This document shows, piece by piece, positions 1-8,184 of a DNA stretch of 22,993 bases (position 1 is the stretch's first letter; each line of letters starts with the position of its first letter). Made by a program: the position numbers and the translations under genes. The notes beneath the pieces were generated by a model. That model was not told the DNA's origin and ran no database searches. It was given only the letters and a program-made list of their open reading frames with translations. The stretch is from Thermoplasmata archaeon (GTDB lineage Archaea > Thermoplasmatota > Thermoplasmata > Thermoplasmatales > Thermoplasmataceae), in NCBI GenBank assembly GCA_021792045.1, contig JAJYVJ010000015.1:1-22993 (forward strand), in the 5' to 3' direction.

Positions 1-686
1 TTTAAGAACGTCTTTGTATCCAGGTGTGGTACAATCTGACCCAGGTTTTCGGAATTTACGTTTCTGAGGGTTTTAAGTGCATAAAATATGAGAGTTATCG
101 GAAGAATAAGCAGCATGATAATGCTAAGCGCCTCTATATGCAGACTTGAAATGTCATTTATACCGGAAAGATAAGGAAGCGTATACCAAGAAAGTACAAG
201 GTATAAGAGAGTAAATAACATAAAACCTATTGAAATAAAAACTCTCTTTATTATCGTGAAGGTTGACGCAATAACACTCAATGAGGTTACTATAAACGAC
301 AGTGCTAATAGGAATATTATGATAGTATATCTGCCAAACGGAAACGTTGAGACTGGTCCTCCGGTCCACAGGAGCGTATCCATAATTGAGAGGCCAACGA
401 AAATGTACTTAGCCATGTAGAGCGATACTGCCTTACGGTTGTCATTTATCGGTGATGTAAACAGGAAATCAACATCTGATCTGAGTATGGGTATGCTTGC
501 GGTATAAACAAAATAGTATATGAAAAATAGACTAATGCCAACGAAAATTGCTTTGAATAAGAGATTCCCGGAATACGGAAGATCTAATGCAAGTACAACG
601 CTAATCATGACGGAGATGGCTAGGAATATTATGTAAAGTTTCGAAAACCGAGTGAACAGTATCAGTTTAAGAAGACCATTTGGCAT
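1..686 (-). CDS. ABC-2 type exporter permease, N-terminal part (truncated by window edge)
   Basis: The frame is open from an ATG at 686 to the window edge (228 codons), so the C-terminal half lies outside. A TAA directly precedes the ATG, and an SD-like GGTGAG sits about 7 bases upstream, which fixes the start. The protein is strongly hydrophobic with several membrane spans (roughly residues 17-36, 44-62, 92-112, 125-150 and 155-175). Residues 64-79 read SIPILRSDVDFLFTSP, nearly the same as YPIIRSDTDFLFTSP at residues 69-83 of the 479-residue permease at 9388-10827. A following LY-x-x-KY-x-FVG stretch is also shared. The two are therefore paralogues, and full length is probably near 480 residues. 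It is inferred to be the membrane subunit of an ABC exporter. Unlike its paralogue it has no ATPase gene directly upstream; a partner would have to lie beyond base 1 or elsewhere. The substrate cannot be told. Confidence 0.75.
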   Translation of the reverse strand, partial: MPNGLLKLILFTRFSKLYIIFLAISVMISVVLALDLPYSGNLLFKAIFVGISLFFIYYFVYTASIPILRSDVDFLFTSPINDNRKAVSLYMAKYIFVGLSIMDTLLWTGGPVSTFPFGRYTIIIFLLALSFIVTSLSVIASTFTIIKRVFISIGFMLFTLLYLVLSWYTLPYLSGINDISSLHIEALSIIMLLILPITLIFYALKTLRNVNSENLGQIVPHLDTKTFL

Positions 687-712
687 TTAAATCTCACCGG
701 CAATTCCCATGT

Positions 713-760
713 TTAAGATGAACATGACTTTCTCTTATTTAGCACCTCTTTGTCTTTCAT
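713..760 (-). CDS. Possible 15-residue leader ORF upstream of the truncated permease
   Basis: On the minus strand an ATG at 760 is preceded three bases earlier by a full SD motif GGAGGT. It opens 15 codons (MKDKEVLNKRKSCSS) ending in TAA at 713-715, 26 bases before the permease ATG. A TATA-like TATAAAAC (complement of 792-799) lies about 36 bases before this ATG, which would give a short leader carrying the SD. The strong SD is the only reason to list it. There is no recognisable homology and it may be chance. Confidence 0.25.
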   Translation of the reverse strand: MKDKEVLNKRKSCSS

Positions 761-918
761 TGTACCTCCATATTCCCTTTCTGTATCAGCGGTTTTATAC
801 CGGATACTTTACTGTCTAAAGAGAGCTAAATACTACATGCAGGCAAATCGTCCTGTCCATCTTGGAGTGGGAATATCAATAACTCTATAGGCCAAAGATC
901 GATCAATTCTAAAGATAA

Positions 919-928
919 GGTAATATCT
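919..928 (+). promoter_or_regulatory. Candidate TATA box for hel308
   Basis: GGTAATATCT is centred about 25 bases before the TTG start at 949, the spacing expected for an archaeal promoter giving a leaderless transcript. No SD precedes the start. This is supported by pattern and spacing only. Confidence 0.35.
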
Positions 929-948
929 CATACTGTTATCACATACTG

Positions 949-3027
949 TTGACTAAGCTAAGTGAACTATCTCTGCCACCGTCCTTTCTTGATTTATTTG
1001 ATGGAAATGATGTAGAGCTTTATCCACATCAGGAAGAAGCCATAAAGCTTCTGGATAACCACAAAAATGTAATAGTGTCTGTTCCAACCGCATCAGGGAA
1101 AAGCCTAATTGCTTACTACGCCATATATAAAGAATTCCTTAAGAAAAATAAAAGCATGTATATCGTCCCCCTAAGAGCCTTGGCTTCTGAAAAATATTAT
1201 GAGCTGAAAAAATTAAGCCCTCAGGGGATGCGTGTTGCCTTGTCCATTGGAAATTATGACGAAACCCCTGAATTTATAAAGAAATGCGACGTAGTAGTAT
1301 GTACATCAGAAAAAGCTGATTCTCTTTTTCACAGAGACCCGGATTTCATTTCTGAAATATCACTTGTTGTCGCTGATGAACTGCACCTTCTTGGAGATTC
1401 ATCCAGGGGATCAAGACTTGAAACGTTTCTTTCAGCCATAGTTAAATCCAGCCCGGATACGATGACTCTTGGTTTATCTGCTACCATTACAAACATAAAT
1501 GATCTGTGTAAATGGCTTAAAGCCGTGCCAGTAGTCAGTGACTTCAGGCCTGTGTCCCTGAGCAAGGGAATATTAACCAAGTCACACCTGGAGATAGCTG
1601 ATAAAAAGATAGCGTCGTTCAAGGACGAGGATGCAGTGGTTGGTCTCTGCAACAAGGTAGTTTCCGAAGGGGGTCAGATCCTGATTTTCGTGAGTTCAAG
1701 AAAAAGGGCAGAAGACCTCGCGCTAAAGCTCTCAGAGAGAATAGATAAAGATAAAATAGAACCGGTGAAGTTCACGGCTAATGAAGATGAAATGAATTAC
1801 TACGACGACCAGATGCAACAGCTTTTTTCCTCAGGTGTTGCTTTTCATCATGCCGGTCTTTCCAATAAGATTAGGGAGCTCGTAGAGGAAAGATTCAGGG
1901 ATAGAAAGCTCAAAGTTCTTGTTGCAACCCCTACACTTGCGGCTGGTATAAACTTACCAGCACGTGCAGTCCTAATCCTTGATCTCAGCCGTTATTCCAA
2001 CGGGCGTATGGAGTACATTTCAACAACTGAGGTTCATCAAATGCTGGGCCGGGCAGGAAGACCAAAGTATGATCAATTCGGCTACGGCATACTCTATGCC
2101 GCTAATTCGAACACAGAAGAAACTGCCAGGGACTATCTCGAATCTGAACCTGAACCTGTGAAATCGAACCTGGGGCAGGAAAGCCTGATTCGTTTTATAT
2201 CATTGGCGCTTGTCTCAAATGGTCTAGCTAAAAGCATCAAGGATATATCCGACTTTTATGATTCTTCTCTTTTTAGCGTTCAGAATCCAGATATTGATCT
2301 ATCATACAATATTGAAAAGTCCGTGAACTTTCTGGTAGAGAACGAGCTTGTTCTTTCGCGTAATTTTAAATTGTCACCAACCCAGTTTGGCAAAATTGTT
2401 TCGGATCTTTATCTTGATCCCGTAACTGCTGTTCAGCTTCGTGAGTACCTCGAAAGCAAAGAGATCACCGATGAGCGTTCTCTTCTCTGGCTTGCAAAAT
2501 CTCCAGAGATACCAGCGCTTTATATACGAGCTTCAGAGCGAGAGCAGGCCATCGTATTTGCTGAGGTCGCTGATTTCCCTGTAGAAGATTGGGATCCTGA
2601 CGCATTAAACAGAATAAAGCTGGCGATGATGTTATATTCCTGGATACAGGAAGTACCTATAAATAAGATCTGCAGTGATTTTTTCATTGGTCCTGGCGAT
2701 GTTCAATCGAAGGCAAGCAGTGCAGATTGGATATCTTATGCACTCTCACGCTTAGCAGGCCTGTTTCTTCCAGAAAAAAGGAGATACTTCGAAATTCTAA
2801 ATATCCGAGTTAAAGAAGGAATCAAGGAGGAACTGGTTCACCTCATTGTATTGCCTAACATTGGAAGAGTTCGGGCAAGAAGACTCTTTAATTATGGACT
2901 TAAAGACCTTAATTCTATTGCATCATACGATATACAAAAACTTCAGAGCATACCAGGGTTCTCAAAAAGACTCGCTGAAGCTACCAAGGAAAATGCAACA
3001 AGGTTGATCCAAAGAGGATATTCGTGA
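949..3027 (+). CDS. hel308: Hel308 (Hjm) superfamily 2 DNA helicase
   Basis: This is an ATP-dependent 3'-5' DNA helicase of the archaeal Hel308 family, which acts on stalled forks and recombination intermediates. Motifs visible in order are the Q-motif region HQEEA at residues 27-31, Walker A PTASGKS at 46-52, the DELH box at 143-146, SAT at 177-179, VSSRKRAE around 248-255, FHHAGL at 299-304, motif V ATPTLAAGINLPA at 326-338 and motif VI QMLGRAGRP at 364-372. The C-terminal part has helical content typical of the ratchet domain, and a helix-hairpin-helix-like segment (LPNIGRVRARRLFNYG, about 637-652) matches the final family domain. Length 692 is normal. The start is TTG at 949. An in-frame TAA at 916-918 leaves no better upstream start, and there is no SD, so the mRNA is probably leaderless. 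Its stop overlaps the GTG start of trm5 by four bases, so the two are probably cotranscribed. Confidence 0.95.
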   Translation: MTKLSELSLPPSFLDLFDGNDVELYPHQEEAIKLLDNHKNVIVSVPTASGKSLIAYYAIYKEFLKKNKSMYIVPLRALASEKYYELKKLSPQGMRVALSIGNYDETPEFIKKCDVVVCTSEKADSLFHRDPDFISEISLVVADELHLLGDSSRGSRLETFLSAIVKSSPDTMTLGLSATITNINDLCKWLKAVPVVSDFRPVSLSKGILTKSHLEIADKKIASFKDEDAVVGLCNKVVSEGGQILIFVSSRKRAEDLALKLSERIDKDKIEPVKFTANEDEMNYYDDQMQQLFSSGVAFHHAGLSNKIRELVEERFRDRKLKVLVATPTLAAGINLPARAVLILDLSRYSNGRMEYISTTEVHQMLGRAGRPKYDQFGYGILYAANSNTEETARDYLESEPEPVKSNLGQESLIRFISLALVSNGLAKSIKDISDFYDSSLFSVQNPDIDLSYNIEKSVNFLVENELVLSRNFKLSPTQFGKIVSDLYLDPVTAVQLREYLESKEITDERSLLWLAKSPEIPALYIRASEREQAIVFAEVADFPVEDWDPDALNRIKLAMMLYSWIQEVPINKICSDFFIGPGDVQSKASSADWISYALSRLAGLFLPEKRRYFEILNIRVKEGIKEELVHLIVLPNIGRVRARRLFNYGLKDLNSIASYDIQKLQSIPGFSKRLAEATKENATRLIQRGYS

Positions 3028-3992
3028 CGATCCACTTGAAAATAAAAAAAGAATTTGCGAACAGTGTTATCATTCTTTTAGGTAAGGGCTCACTAAGAGA
3101 TTTTAAACACGAAATTCAAAAGGATTCTAAATTTGTATACGTGCCGTTGAGCAAAATGCCAGAAATTGCGTATGAGAATACAGAAATTGTCGACATAGAA
3201 CCAAAGGAAAAGCGGATCAGATACTATCCAAAAACATCTGGTGGCTCGTTTGACCTTATAGGCAATATAGCTATCTTAAAGTACAGAGAATCAGACAGAT
3301 TGAAGAGAGTTGCACATGAAATATTGATAACCAATAAGAACATCAAAGCAGTCTATTATGACCAGGGCGTTTCTGGACCTTATCGTATCCGAGACCTGAA
3401 TCTTATAGAAGGGGAACAAGTCTATGAGACTGACTATAGGGAAAACGGAGTGGTAATGAAGGTGGATCTTAGCAGTGTGTATTTTTCTCCAAGACTCGCA
3501 ACGGAGCGCCTTCTAGTCTCACAGTCTGTAAAGAAAGGTGAATTGATCGTCGACATGTTTTCCGGTATCGGAACTTTTCCATTAAATATAGCGCACAAAA
3601 AACAGTGTGAAATTTATGCAATAGATAGTAACCCTAGGGCAATAGATCTTTTGAATGAAAATCTGAAGAAAAATCATCTGGTGGGGAGTATACACCCAAT
3701 CCTGGGATTGGCAGAAAAAGAAATAGCGAAATTCAGAAACGTTGATCGAATCATAATGAATCTTCCCCATGATTCTTTTATGTATGTTCCCGCAGCAAAA
3801 GCAGCTCTTAAAGAAAATGGTCTCATAAATTATTACGAGATAGCCGATGTTATTGCTCTAGAGGAAAGGATGGAACAGCTTTTTAAAATGGGCCTAAACA
3901 TAGTTTCGAAAAGAGTGGTTCATAGTTATTCAAAAATTGAGAAGATGTATTCTCTGACACTCAGGAAAGAAAATAATTCTGCCGGTCCTTAG
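3024..3992 (+). CDS. trm5: Trm5-type tRNA (guanine37-N1)-methyltransferase
   Basis: This enzyme is predicted to transfer methyl from S-adenosylmethionine to N1 of G37 in tRNA, next to the anticodon, which protects the reading frame. Visible features are VYFSPRLATERLLV at residues 152-165, whose Arg157 region matches the conserved catalytic-site Arg of the family, the SAM-binding DMFSGIGTF at 177-185, an acidic AIDSNP ribose-binding segment at 199-204 and the NLP motif at 246-248. The C-terminal stretch (GLINYYEI, then KRVVHSYS) also matches archaeal Trm5. Length 322 is close to the usual 330-340. It starts with GTG inside the hel308 stop (GTGA), with an AAAGAGGA SD-like sequence about six bases upstream, so translation is probably coupled to hel308. 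The related wyosine enzymes Taw2/Taw22 share the fold; the NLP context and single Rossmann domain favour Trm5, but a Taw22-like dual activity cannot be excluded. Confidence 0.88.
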   Translation: MTIHLKIKKEFANSVIILLGKGSLRDFKHEIQKDSKFVYVPLSKMPEIAYENTEIVDIEPKEKRIRYYPKTSGGSFDLIGNIAILKYRESDRLKRVAHEILITNKNIKAVYYDQGVSGPYRIRDLNLIEGEQVYETDYRENGVVMKVDLSSVYFSPRLATERLLVSQSVKKGELIVDMFSGIGTFPLNIAHKKQCEIYAIDSNPRAIDLLNENLKKNHLVGSIHPILGLAEKEIAKFRNVDRIIMNLPHDSFMYVPAAKAALKENGLINYYEIADVIALEERMEQLFKMGLNIVSKRVVHSYSKIEKMYSLTLRKENNSAGP

Positions 3993-4034
3993 GAAATCAT
4001 GTTTTTAAGACACGTAATAGTATCCAGGGCTTTA

Positions 4035-4808
4035 TCATAGGCTATGGGTGAGATTGTCTATTCTCCCTCCGTCTGCAACAATAACCTGCCCATCAATAAA
4101 CGCTGCTTCATCCGAGCATAAAAATGATGCAATATTCGCAATATATTCTGGTTTTCCGATCATGTTAAGCTCTGTTCTCTCCATGAAAAACTTTTCAAAA
4201 GTTCCTATTTCTTCCCTTGTTTTTCCTCCTATTGTCATGTCTGATTCCACCCAGCCTGGTGCAATTGCGTTTACTCTAATTTTATACTTCCCTAATTCAA
4301 ATGAGAGCCGTTTGGTTAGAATTATTATTGCGGCCTTAGTCATTGAATAAAATGTTGTGTTATCTGCTGCTGTACCGACACCAGCGTTTGACGCTATATT
4401 TAGAATAATACCCCTACTTTTCTTAAGATTATCGAGAGCCTCCAGTGCGGTGTAGATAGCACCCTTTACATTTACAGCATACATTCTCTCAACACGCTCC
4501 TCATCATACTCTTCAAATGGCATAAGATTGAAAATTCCAGCGTTATTAACAAGGATGTCAATTCTTCCCATTTTTTTATTGATCTCCTTTATCATATCTC
4601 TGACTTCATTTCTGTTGGATATGTCAGCTTTGAAGATCTCGGACCCTGATAACCTCTCCTTCAGTCCTAAGGCCGCCTTTTCATCTCTTGAATAATTTAT
4701 TGCTATTCTAGCTCCGTCCTTGTGAAATCTTTCTGCTATTGCACGCCCTATCCCTCTGGATGAACCCGTTATCAGTGCAATTTTTCCACTCATTCTAGTG
4801 CTTTCCAT
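4035..4808 (-). CDS. Short-chain dehydrogenase/reductase (FabG/glucose dehydrogenase-like)
   Basis: This is a classical SDR oxidoreductase of 257 residues using NAD(P)H. The cofactor motif TGSSRGIG is at residues 14-21 and NNAG at 88-91. The catalytic tetrad is Asn113, Ser140, Tyr154 and Lys158 (YSMTK), and PGWVESDM at 184-191 follows the active site. An Arg after Ser in the glycine-rich loop and a basic residue (Arg41) after the second strand suggest NADP preference, but this is weak evidence. The substrate cannot be assigned: 3-oxoacyl reductases, aldose dehydrogenases and many others look alike, although archaea generally lack bacterial fatty acid synthesis. The ATG at 4808 is preceded by a TATA box at leaderless distance; an in-frame Met6 is a possible alternative start. 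It converges with trm5 (42-base gap) and diverges from uppS. Confidence 0.85.
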   Translation of the reverse strand: MESTRMSGKIALITGSSRGIGRAIAERFHKDGARIAINYSRDEKAALGLKERLSGSEIFKADISNRNEVRDMIKEINKKMGRIDILVNNAGIFNLMPFEEYDEERVERMYAVNVKGAIYTALEALDNLKKSRGIILNIASNAGVGTAADNTTFYSMTKAAIIILTKRLSFELGKYKIRVNAIAPGWVESDMTIGGKTREEIGTFEKFFMERTELNMIGKPEYIANIASFLCSDEAAFIDGQVIVADGGRIDNLTHSL

Positions 4809-4827
4809 ATAACTACATTACTGCTTT

Positions 4828-4835
4828 CTATAAAT
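4828..4835 (-). promoter_or_regulatory. Candidate TATA box for the SDR gene
   Basis: On the minus strand ATTTATAG is centred about 23 bases before the ATG at 4808. That fits transcription starting at or next to the start codon, that is, a leaderless mRNA. Confidence 0.45.
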
Positions 4836-4911
4836 TATGGACGCCATGATCATTTTTTCCCCCCAGAAAATTATGAAAATTAATCAACCTCAAATGTATT
4901 AGGCTTTTCAA

Positions 4912-5688
4912 ATGGGAATAGTCCAGGGTATCGGGGATTTGACGGCGCAGATGTATGAGCGCGTCCTGATGGAGCAGATAAAATCTGACCAAGTGCCTCG
5001 TCACGTCGGGATAATCACGGATGGAAATCGACGATACGCTAAAAATAATAACATTTCTGACGAGGAAGGGCACGTACAGGGTAAGAAAAAACTTGAAGAA
5101 GTCCTGGAATGGTGCATGGAAATTGGTGTACATACCGTTACAGTCTATGGATTTTCAACGGAAAATTTCAACAGGAATCCCGATGAAGTGGATTTCCTAC
5201 TAAGACTTATCAATGGGGCGCTCCTTGACTTGATGAAGGATCAACGTGTGTTTAAGAACAGAATTCGTGTCAAGATAATTGGCGACCCTAGTCGACTACC
5301 GGACTATCTTAGAAAGACCATAGACGAGGTCGAACGAACGACGGAGGATTTTGAGAAGTTCAGGCTCAACATAGCAGTCGGTTATGGGGGGAGAGAAGAG
5401 ATAATCAGCGCAATAAAATCTATAGTAAAGGATGTTGAGGACAAAAAGATCCAAGTAGATGACATTAATGAACGAATTTTCAGGAAGTATCTCTACGATA
5501 AAACATCCCCCGATCCGGATCTGATACTGAGAACAAGTGGTGAGGAACGAATATCAAATTTTCTGCTTTGGCAATCAGCATATTCCGAATTGTACTTCTC
5601 TGAAGTGTATTGGCCTGAGTTCAGAAAGGTAGACTTTCTTAAAGCTATTGCATCATATCAGCAACGGAAGAGGAGATTTGGAAAGTAA
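4912..5688 (+). CDS. uppS: Cis-prenyltransferase (polyprenyl diphosphate synthase, UppS/DHDDS family)
   Basis: This enzyme condenses isopentenyl diphosphate in cis onto an allylic diphosphate (geranylgeranyl diphosphate in characterised archaeal enzymes) to make the long polyprenyl carrier used for glycan transfer at the membrane. The family regions are clear: HVGIITDGNRRYA at residues 31-43 with catalytic Asp37, GHVQG at 53-57, FSTENFNRN at 81-89, GYGGREEI at 157-164 and the C-terminal DLILRTSGEERISNFLLWQ segment beginning at 203, with SELYF at 225-229. Length 258 is normal. The ATG at 4912 has no clear SD, so the gene may be leaderless. The stop TAA shares one base with the tiaS start (TAATG), indicating coupled translation. 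The exact product chain length cannot be read from the sequence. Confidence 0.92.
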   Translation: MGIVQGIGDLTAQMYERVLMEQIKSDQVPRHVGIITDGNRRYAKNNNISDEEGHVQGKKKLEEVLEWCMEIGVHTVTVYGFSTENFNRNPDEVDFLLRLINGALLDLMKDQRVFKNRIRVKIIGDPSRLPDYLRKTIDEVERTTEDFEKFRLNIAVGYGGREEIISAIKSIVKDVEDKKIQVDDINERIFRKYLYDKTSPDPDLILRTSGEERISNFLLWQSAYSELYFSEVYWPEFRKVDFLKAIASYQQRKRRFGK

Positions 5689-6998
5689 TGTTCCTTGCAA
5701 TAGATGATACAGATTCCCCAAATAATATGTGCACAACTTTTGTTCTTACCGAAATCATTCATGAAGCAGGTCTGGATATCATAGGGATGCCCAGGCTGGT
5801 CCGGCTTAATCCTACAATACCGTTTAAGACCAGAGGCAATGCATCTCTGGCCGTACAGCTAGGGGAGGGCATTGGAGAGAAAAAAAAGATCAGCAGCATT
5901 CTTGGAAAAGATATCTTTTCATATGACTCCGGTAAAGAATCGACGGATGAATCAGATCTAATGGATATAGCAGAAGAAGTAATTTATCGCTACGCTGATC
6001 TCGATTACGAGGGGACGAATCCAGGTATCGTTGCAAGCAAGAAAGCATTTGATCCTGCTTTTTACTGGAAGGCAGTCCGTGAAGTATCCAAAATAGATGA
6101 AGCAGAGAATTTTGTGATGCGCAATGGAGGCCATTTTCGCAAAATTAAGAACGGTAGAGGTATAATTGGCGCCGCTGCAGCTATTGCATGGCCTAGAAAT
6201 ACGGTCACCTACGAACTCTTATTCTATTCAGATGACAAACGCCACCAGATTCCTAGGGACTTAAAATTTGATCTGTCAGAAAAAGCTGAAGCTATCCCTG
6301 GAACTTTCAACAACATCGACCATGAGAACAGGCACGCTGCAATATTCCCCGATCAGTCCACGCCAGTATTAATGGGAATAAGATCGGTGATCGTTGAAGA
6401 ATTTCTTGATAATGTCCTTAAATTGGATGGAATCTCTGATATTCACTATTCAAGATTCATGTTATATGAAACAAATCAAGCCAGCGATGATCATATTATA
6501 GAGAATTCAACACATTTCGAGGATTTTCATTCCTATAGGATCGACGGTATTATTTCCATTACACCTTACTCAATAAATGGCTCTCATTATTTTTCGGAGA
6601 TGATATCGGACGGAAAGAGAATCAAAATAGCGGCCTTTGAACCTACAAAGGAATTCAGGAAAGTATTCAGACAGTTGCGTCCTATGGACATTGTAAGCGT
6701 TTATGGTTCGATAAAAAATGGCACTCTTAACGTTGAGAAGATGCAGGTTAAAACTACCTCAAAAATTTACGACAGAATGGCTCCTGAGTGCCCGACATGC
6801 TCCGTAAGAACGGTTAACAAAGGCCTAAACGACTATAGATGTCCAATATGCGGAAAGACAGTAGATATACCTTCCTACGAATTGATAAAACGAGAGATAA
6901 GTCCAGGACTTTATGACGTTCCTGTTTCTGCAAGAAGACATCTTAGCAAACCCTTCAGCCTCTTGGATCGTTCTCCTAGGACAGGTGGTGCATTTTGA
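5688..6998 (+). CDS. tiaS: TiaS, tRNA-Ile2 agmatinylcytidine (agmatidine) synthetase
   Basis: TiaS uses ATP and agmatine to convert C34 of the CAU-anticodon tRNA-Ile2 to agmatidine, allowing it to read AUA instead of AUG; it is the archaeal counterpart of bacterial TilS. The N-terminus carries the signature IDDTDS at residues 5-10, followed by TRGNASLAV (48-56) and the NPGI/GRGIIGAAAA region (111-165) typical of the kinase-like domain. An OB-fold-like segment follows (about 284-355), then a zinc ribbon with Cys368, Cys371, Cys385 and Cys388. Length 436 is usual. The ATG overlaps the uppS stop by one base, with an AGGAG in the uppS end as SD. The stop overlaps the TTG start of the next gene by four bases. 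Confidence 0.92.
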   Translation: MFLAIDDTDSPNNMCTTFVLTEIIHEAGLDIIGMPRLVRLNPTIPFKTRGNASLAVQLGEGIGEKKKISSILGKDIFSYDSGKESTDESDLMDIAEEVIYRYADLDYEGTNPGIVASKKAFDPAFYWKAVREVSKIDEAENFVMRNGGHFRKIKNGRGIIGAAAAIAWPRNTVTYELLFYSDDKRHQIPRDLKFDLSEKAEAIPGTFNNIDHENRHAAIFPDQSTPVLMGIRSVIVEEFLDNVLKLDGISDIHYSRFMLYETNQASDDHIIENSTHFEDFHSYRIDGIISITPYSINGSHYFSEMISDGKRIKIAAFEPTKEFRKVFRQLRPMDIVSVYGSIKNGTLNVEKMQVKTTSKIYDRMAPECPTCSVRTVNKGLNDYRCPICGKTVDIPSYELIKREISPGLYDVPVSARRHLSKPFSLLDRSPRTGGAF

Positions 6999-7456
6999 TC
7001 TGCATCAGTGGAATACCAGGTTCGGGGAAAAGTACAGTCTGCAAAAAATTGAAGGAATTTGGGTACGACTGTAAGAATGTATCCCTTATTAAGGGGTATG
7101 AAGAATGCCTAGACGGTGACGAGGTGGACACAGATTGTCTCAAGAGCAAGTTACACTTGGTAAAAAGTAACAATACTATCATCGAAGGGCATTTCGCTCA
7201 TCTACTGGGTTGTGATCTGATCATAATACTTCAAAGAGATCCTGAACTGGTGAGAAAGACACTGAGTGAGCGTGGGTATAGCAAAGAGAAAATTGAGGAA
7301 AATATGGACGCGCTCGTCAGCGACACTATCTATTATGAGAGTCTTGAATTCCTTCCTGCACCCTTGATCAGAAAAGTCAATGTAATTGAGAACGACGTAG
7401 ATGCTGCAGTTCTGAAATGTATTGAGGTAATAAACACCTTTCAGAAGAGAAACTAA
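6995..7456 (+). CDS. AK6/Fap7-type adenylate kinase family protein
   Basis: This is a small P-loop nucleotide kinase of the archaeal AK6 (Fap7-like) family. Eukaryotic relatives have adenylate kinase activity and take part in small-subunit rRNA maturation; an archaeal role in ribosome assembly is plausible but not shown here. The Walker A GIPGSGKST is at residues 6-14. IIEGHFAHLLGCDLIIIL (about 62-79) is diagnostic of the family, and LSERGYSKEKIEEN (about 90-103) matches the lid region. At 153 residues it is slightly short for the family. The start is TTG inside the tiaS stop (TTGA), with GGTGGTG as SD about four bases upstream, so expression is coupled to tiaS and uppS. Confidence 0.82.
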   Translation: MICISGIPGSGKSTVCKKLKEFGYDCKNVSLIKGYEECLDGDEVDTDCLKSKLHLVKSNNTIIEGHFAHLLGCDLIIILQRDPELVRKTLSERGYSKEKIEENMDALVSDTIYYESLEFLPAPLIRKVNVIENDVDAAVLKCIEVINTFQKRN

Positions 7457-7464
7457 AAGTATAT
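7456..7464 (+). promoter_or_regulatory. Candidate internal TATA box before the AIP synthase gene
   Basis: AAAGTATAT begins at the last base of the preceding stop codon and is centred about 24 bases before the ATG at 7484. No SD is visible in the 27-base gap. This suggests a separate leaderless transcript for the lipid gene, but read-through from uppS-tiaS is equally possible. Confidence 0.35.
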
Positions 7465-7483
7465 CTGTGGGTTATTCCGACAC

Positions 7484-8092
7484 ATGGTTCTTGATGCCTA
7501 CCGTACAAAGGTTGACGAGGCTTTAACAAAGATATCTCGTCCATTCAGGGAAACAAATCCCAATCTAATATCCGCCCTATCGCTGGCGTTGGCCGCGCTA
7601 ACTGGACTGTTATTTTTCCTTAACAATATCTTCATTCTCATAAGTTTCTTCACCTTATTACTCTCAGCAATGTTTGACGCAGTAGATGGTAAGGTTGCAA
7701 GGATGAGAGGCATAGCTTCTAAAAGAGGCGATCTAATAGACCATGTCTTTGACAGATACTCAGATATATTTATAATTCTGGGTTTCTCCTTTAGCGTTTA
7801 CGCACAGCTCTGGATTGGGTTGCTCGCGATAATAGGCATAATGTTGACAAGTTATATGGGAGTTCAATCGCAGGCCCTAGGATTAAATAGGAATTATTCA
7901 GGGATCATGGGCAGGGCGGACAGGCTTGTTCTCATGCTCGTCTTTATCCTTATTCAGTATTTTTTCAGATTCAATGTTATGTTCGCAGGCATCTTGGTAA
8001 CTCCCATAGATGTGCTTCTGATTATTTTTGCCGTAACGGGAAACGTAACTGCAATCCAGAGATTCTTCGGATCATACCGAGCTCTAAAATAA
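7484..8092 (+). CDS. CDP-alcohol phosphatidyltransferase, probable archaetidylinositol-phosphate synthase
   Basis: This is a membrane enzyme expected to join CDP-archaeol to inositol 1-phosphate to give archaetidylinositol phosphate, a precursor of inositol polar lipids. The CDP-alcohol phosphotransferase signature D-x2-D-G-x2-A-R-x8-G-x3-D-x3-D is exact: Asp65, Asp68, Gly69, Ala72, Arg73, Gly82, Asp86 and Asp90. About six hydrophobic segments surround it (approximately 28-46, 48-64, 92-112, 113-128, 148-165 and 168-187). Length 202 fits archaeal AIP synthases. Archaetidylserine or archaetidylglycerol-phosphate synthases share the motif, so substrate specificity is inferred from overall resemblance. 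It lies 27 bases after the AK6-like gene and 92 bases before a HAD phosphatase. Confidence 0.8.
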   Translation: MVLDAYRTKVDEALTKISRPFRETNPNLISALSLALAALTGLLFFLNNIFILISFFTLLLSAMFDAVDGKVARMRGIASKRGDLIDHVFDRYSDIFIILGFSFSVYAQLWIGLLAIIGIMLTSYMGVQSQALGLNRNYSGIMGRADRLVLMLVFILIQYFFRFNVMFAGILVTPIDVLLIIFAVTGNVTAIQRFFGSYRALK

Positions 8093-8184
8093 TGGGTCAT
8101 TGATCTATCAACTTTACTGGAAACTGAGAATTTGCGTAAAACATTAAGATACAAATTTACATTACTACAAAAGGTAAAGTATAA

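Noticed and set aside
4048..4350. Open frame of 100 codons on the plus strand.
   Set aside because: It is antisense to the SDR gene, whose cofactor and catalytic motifs are intact on the minus strand.
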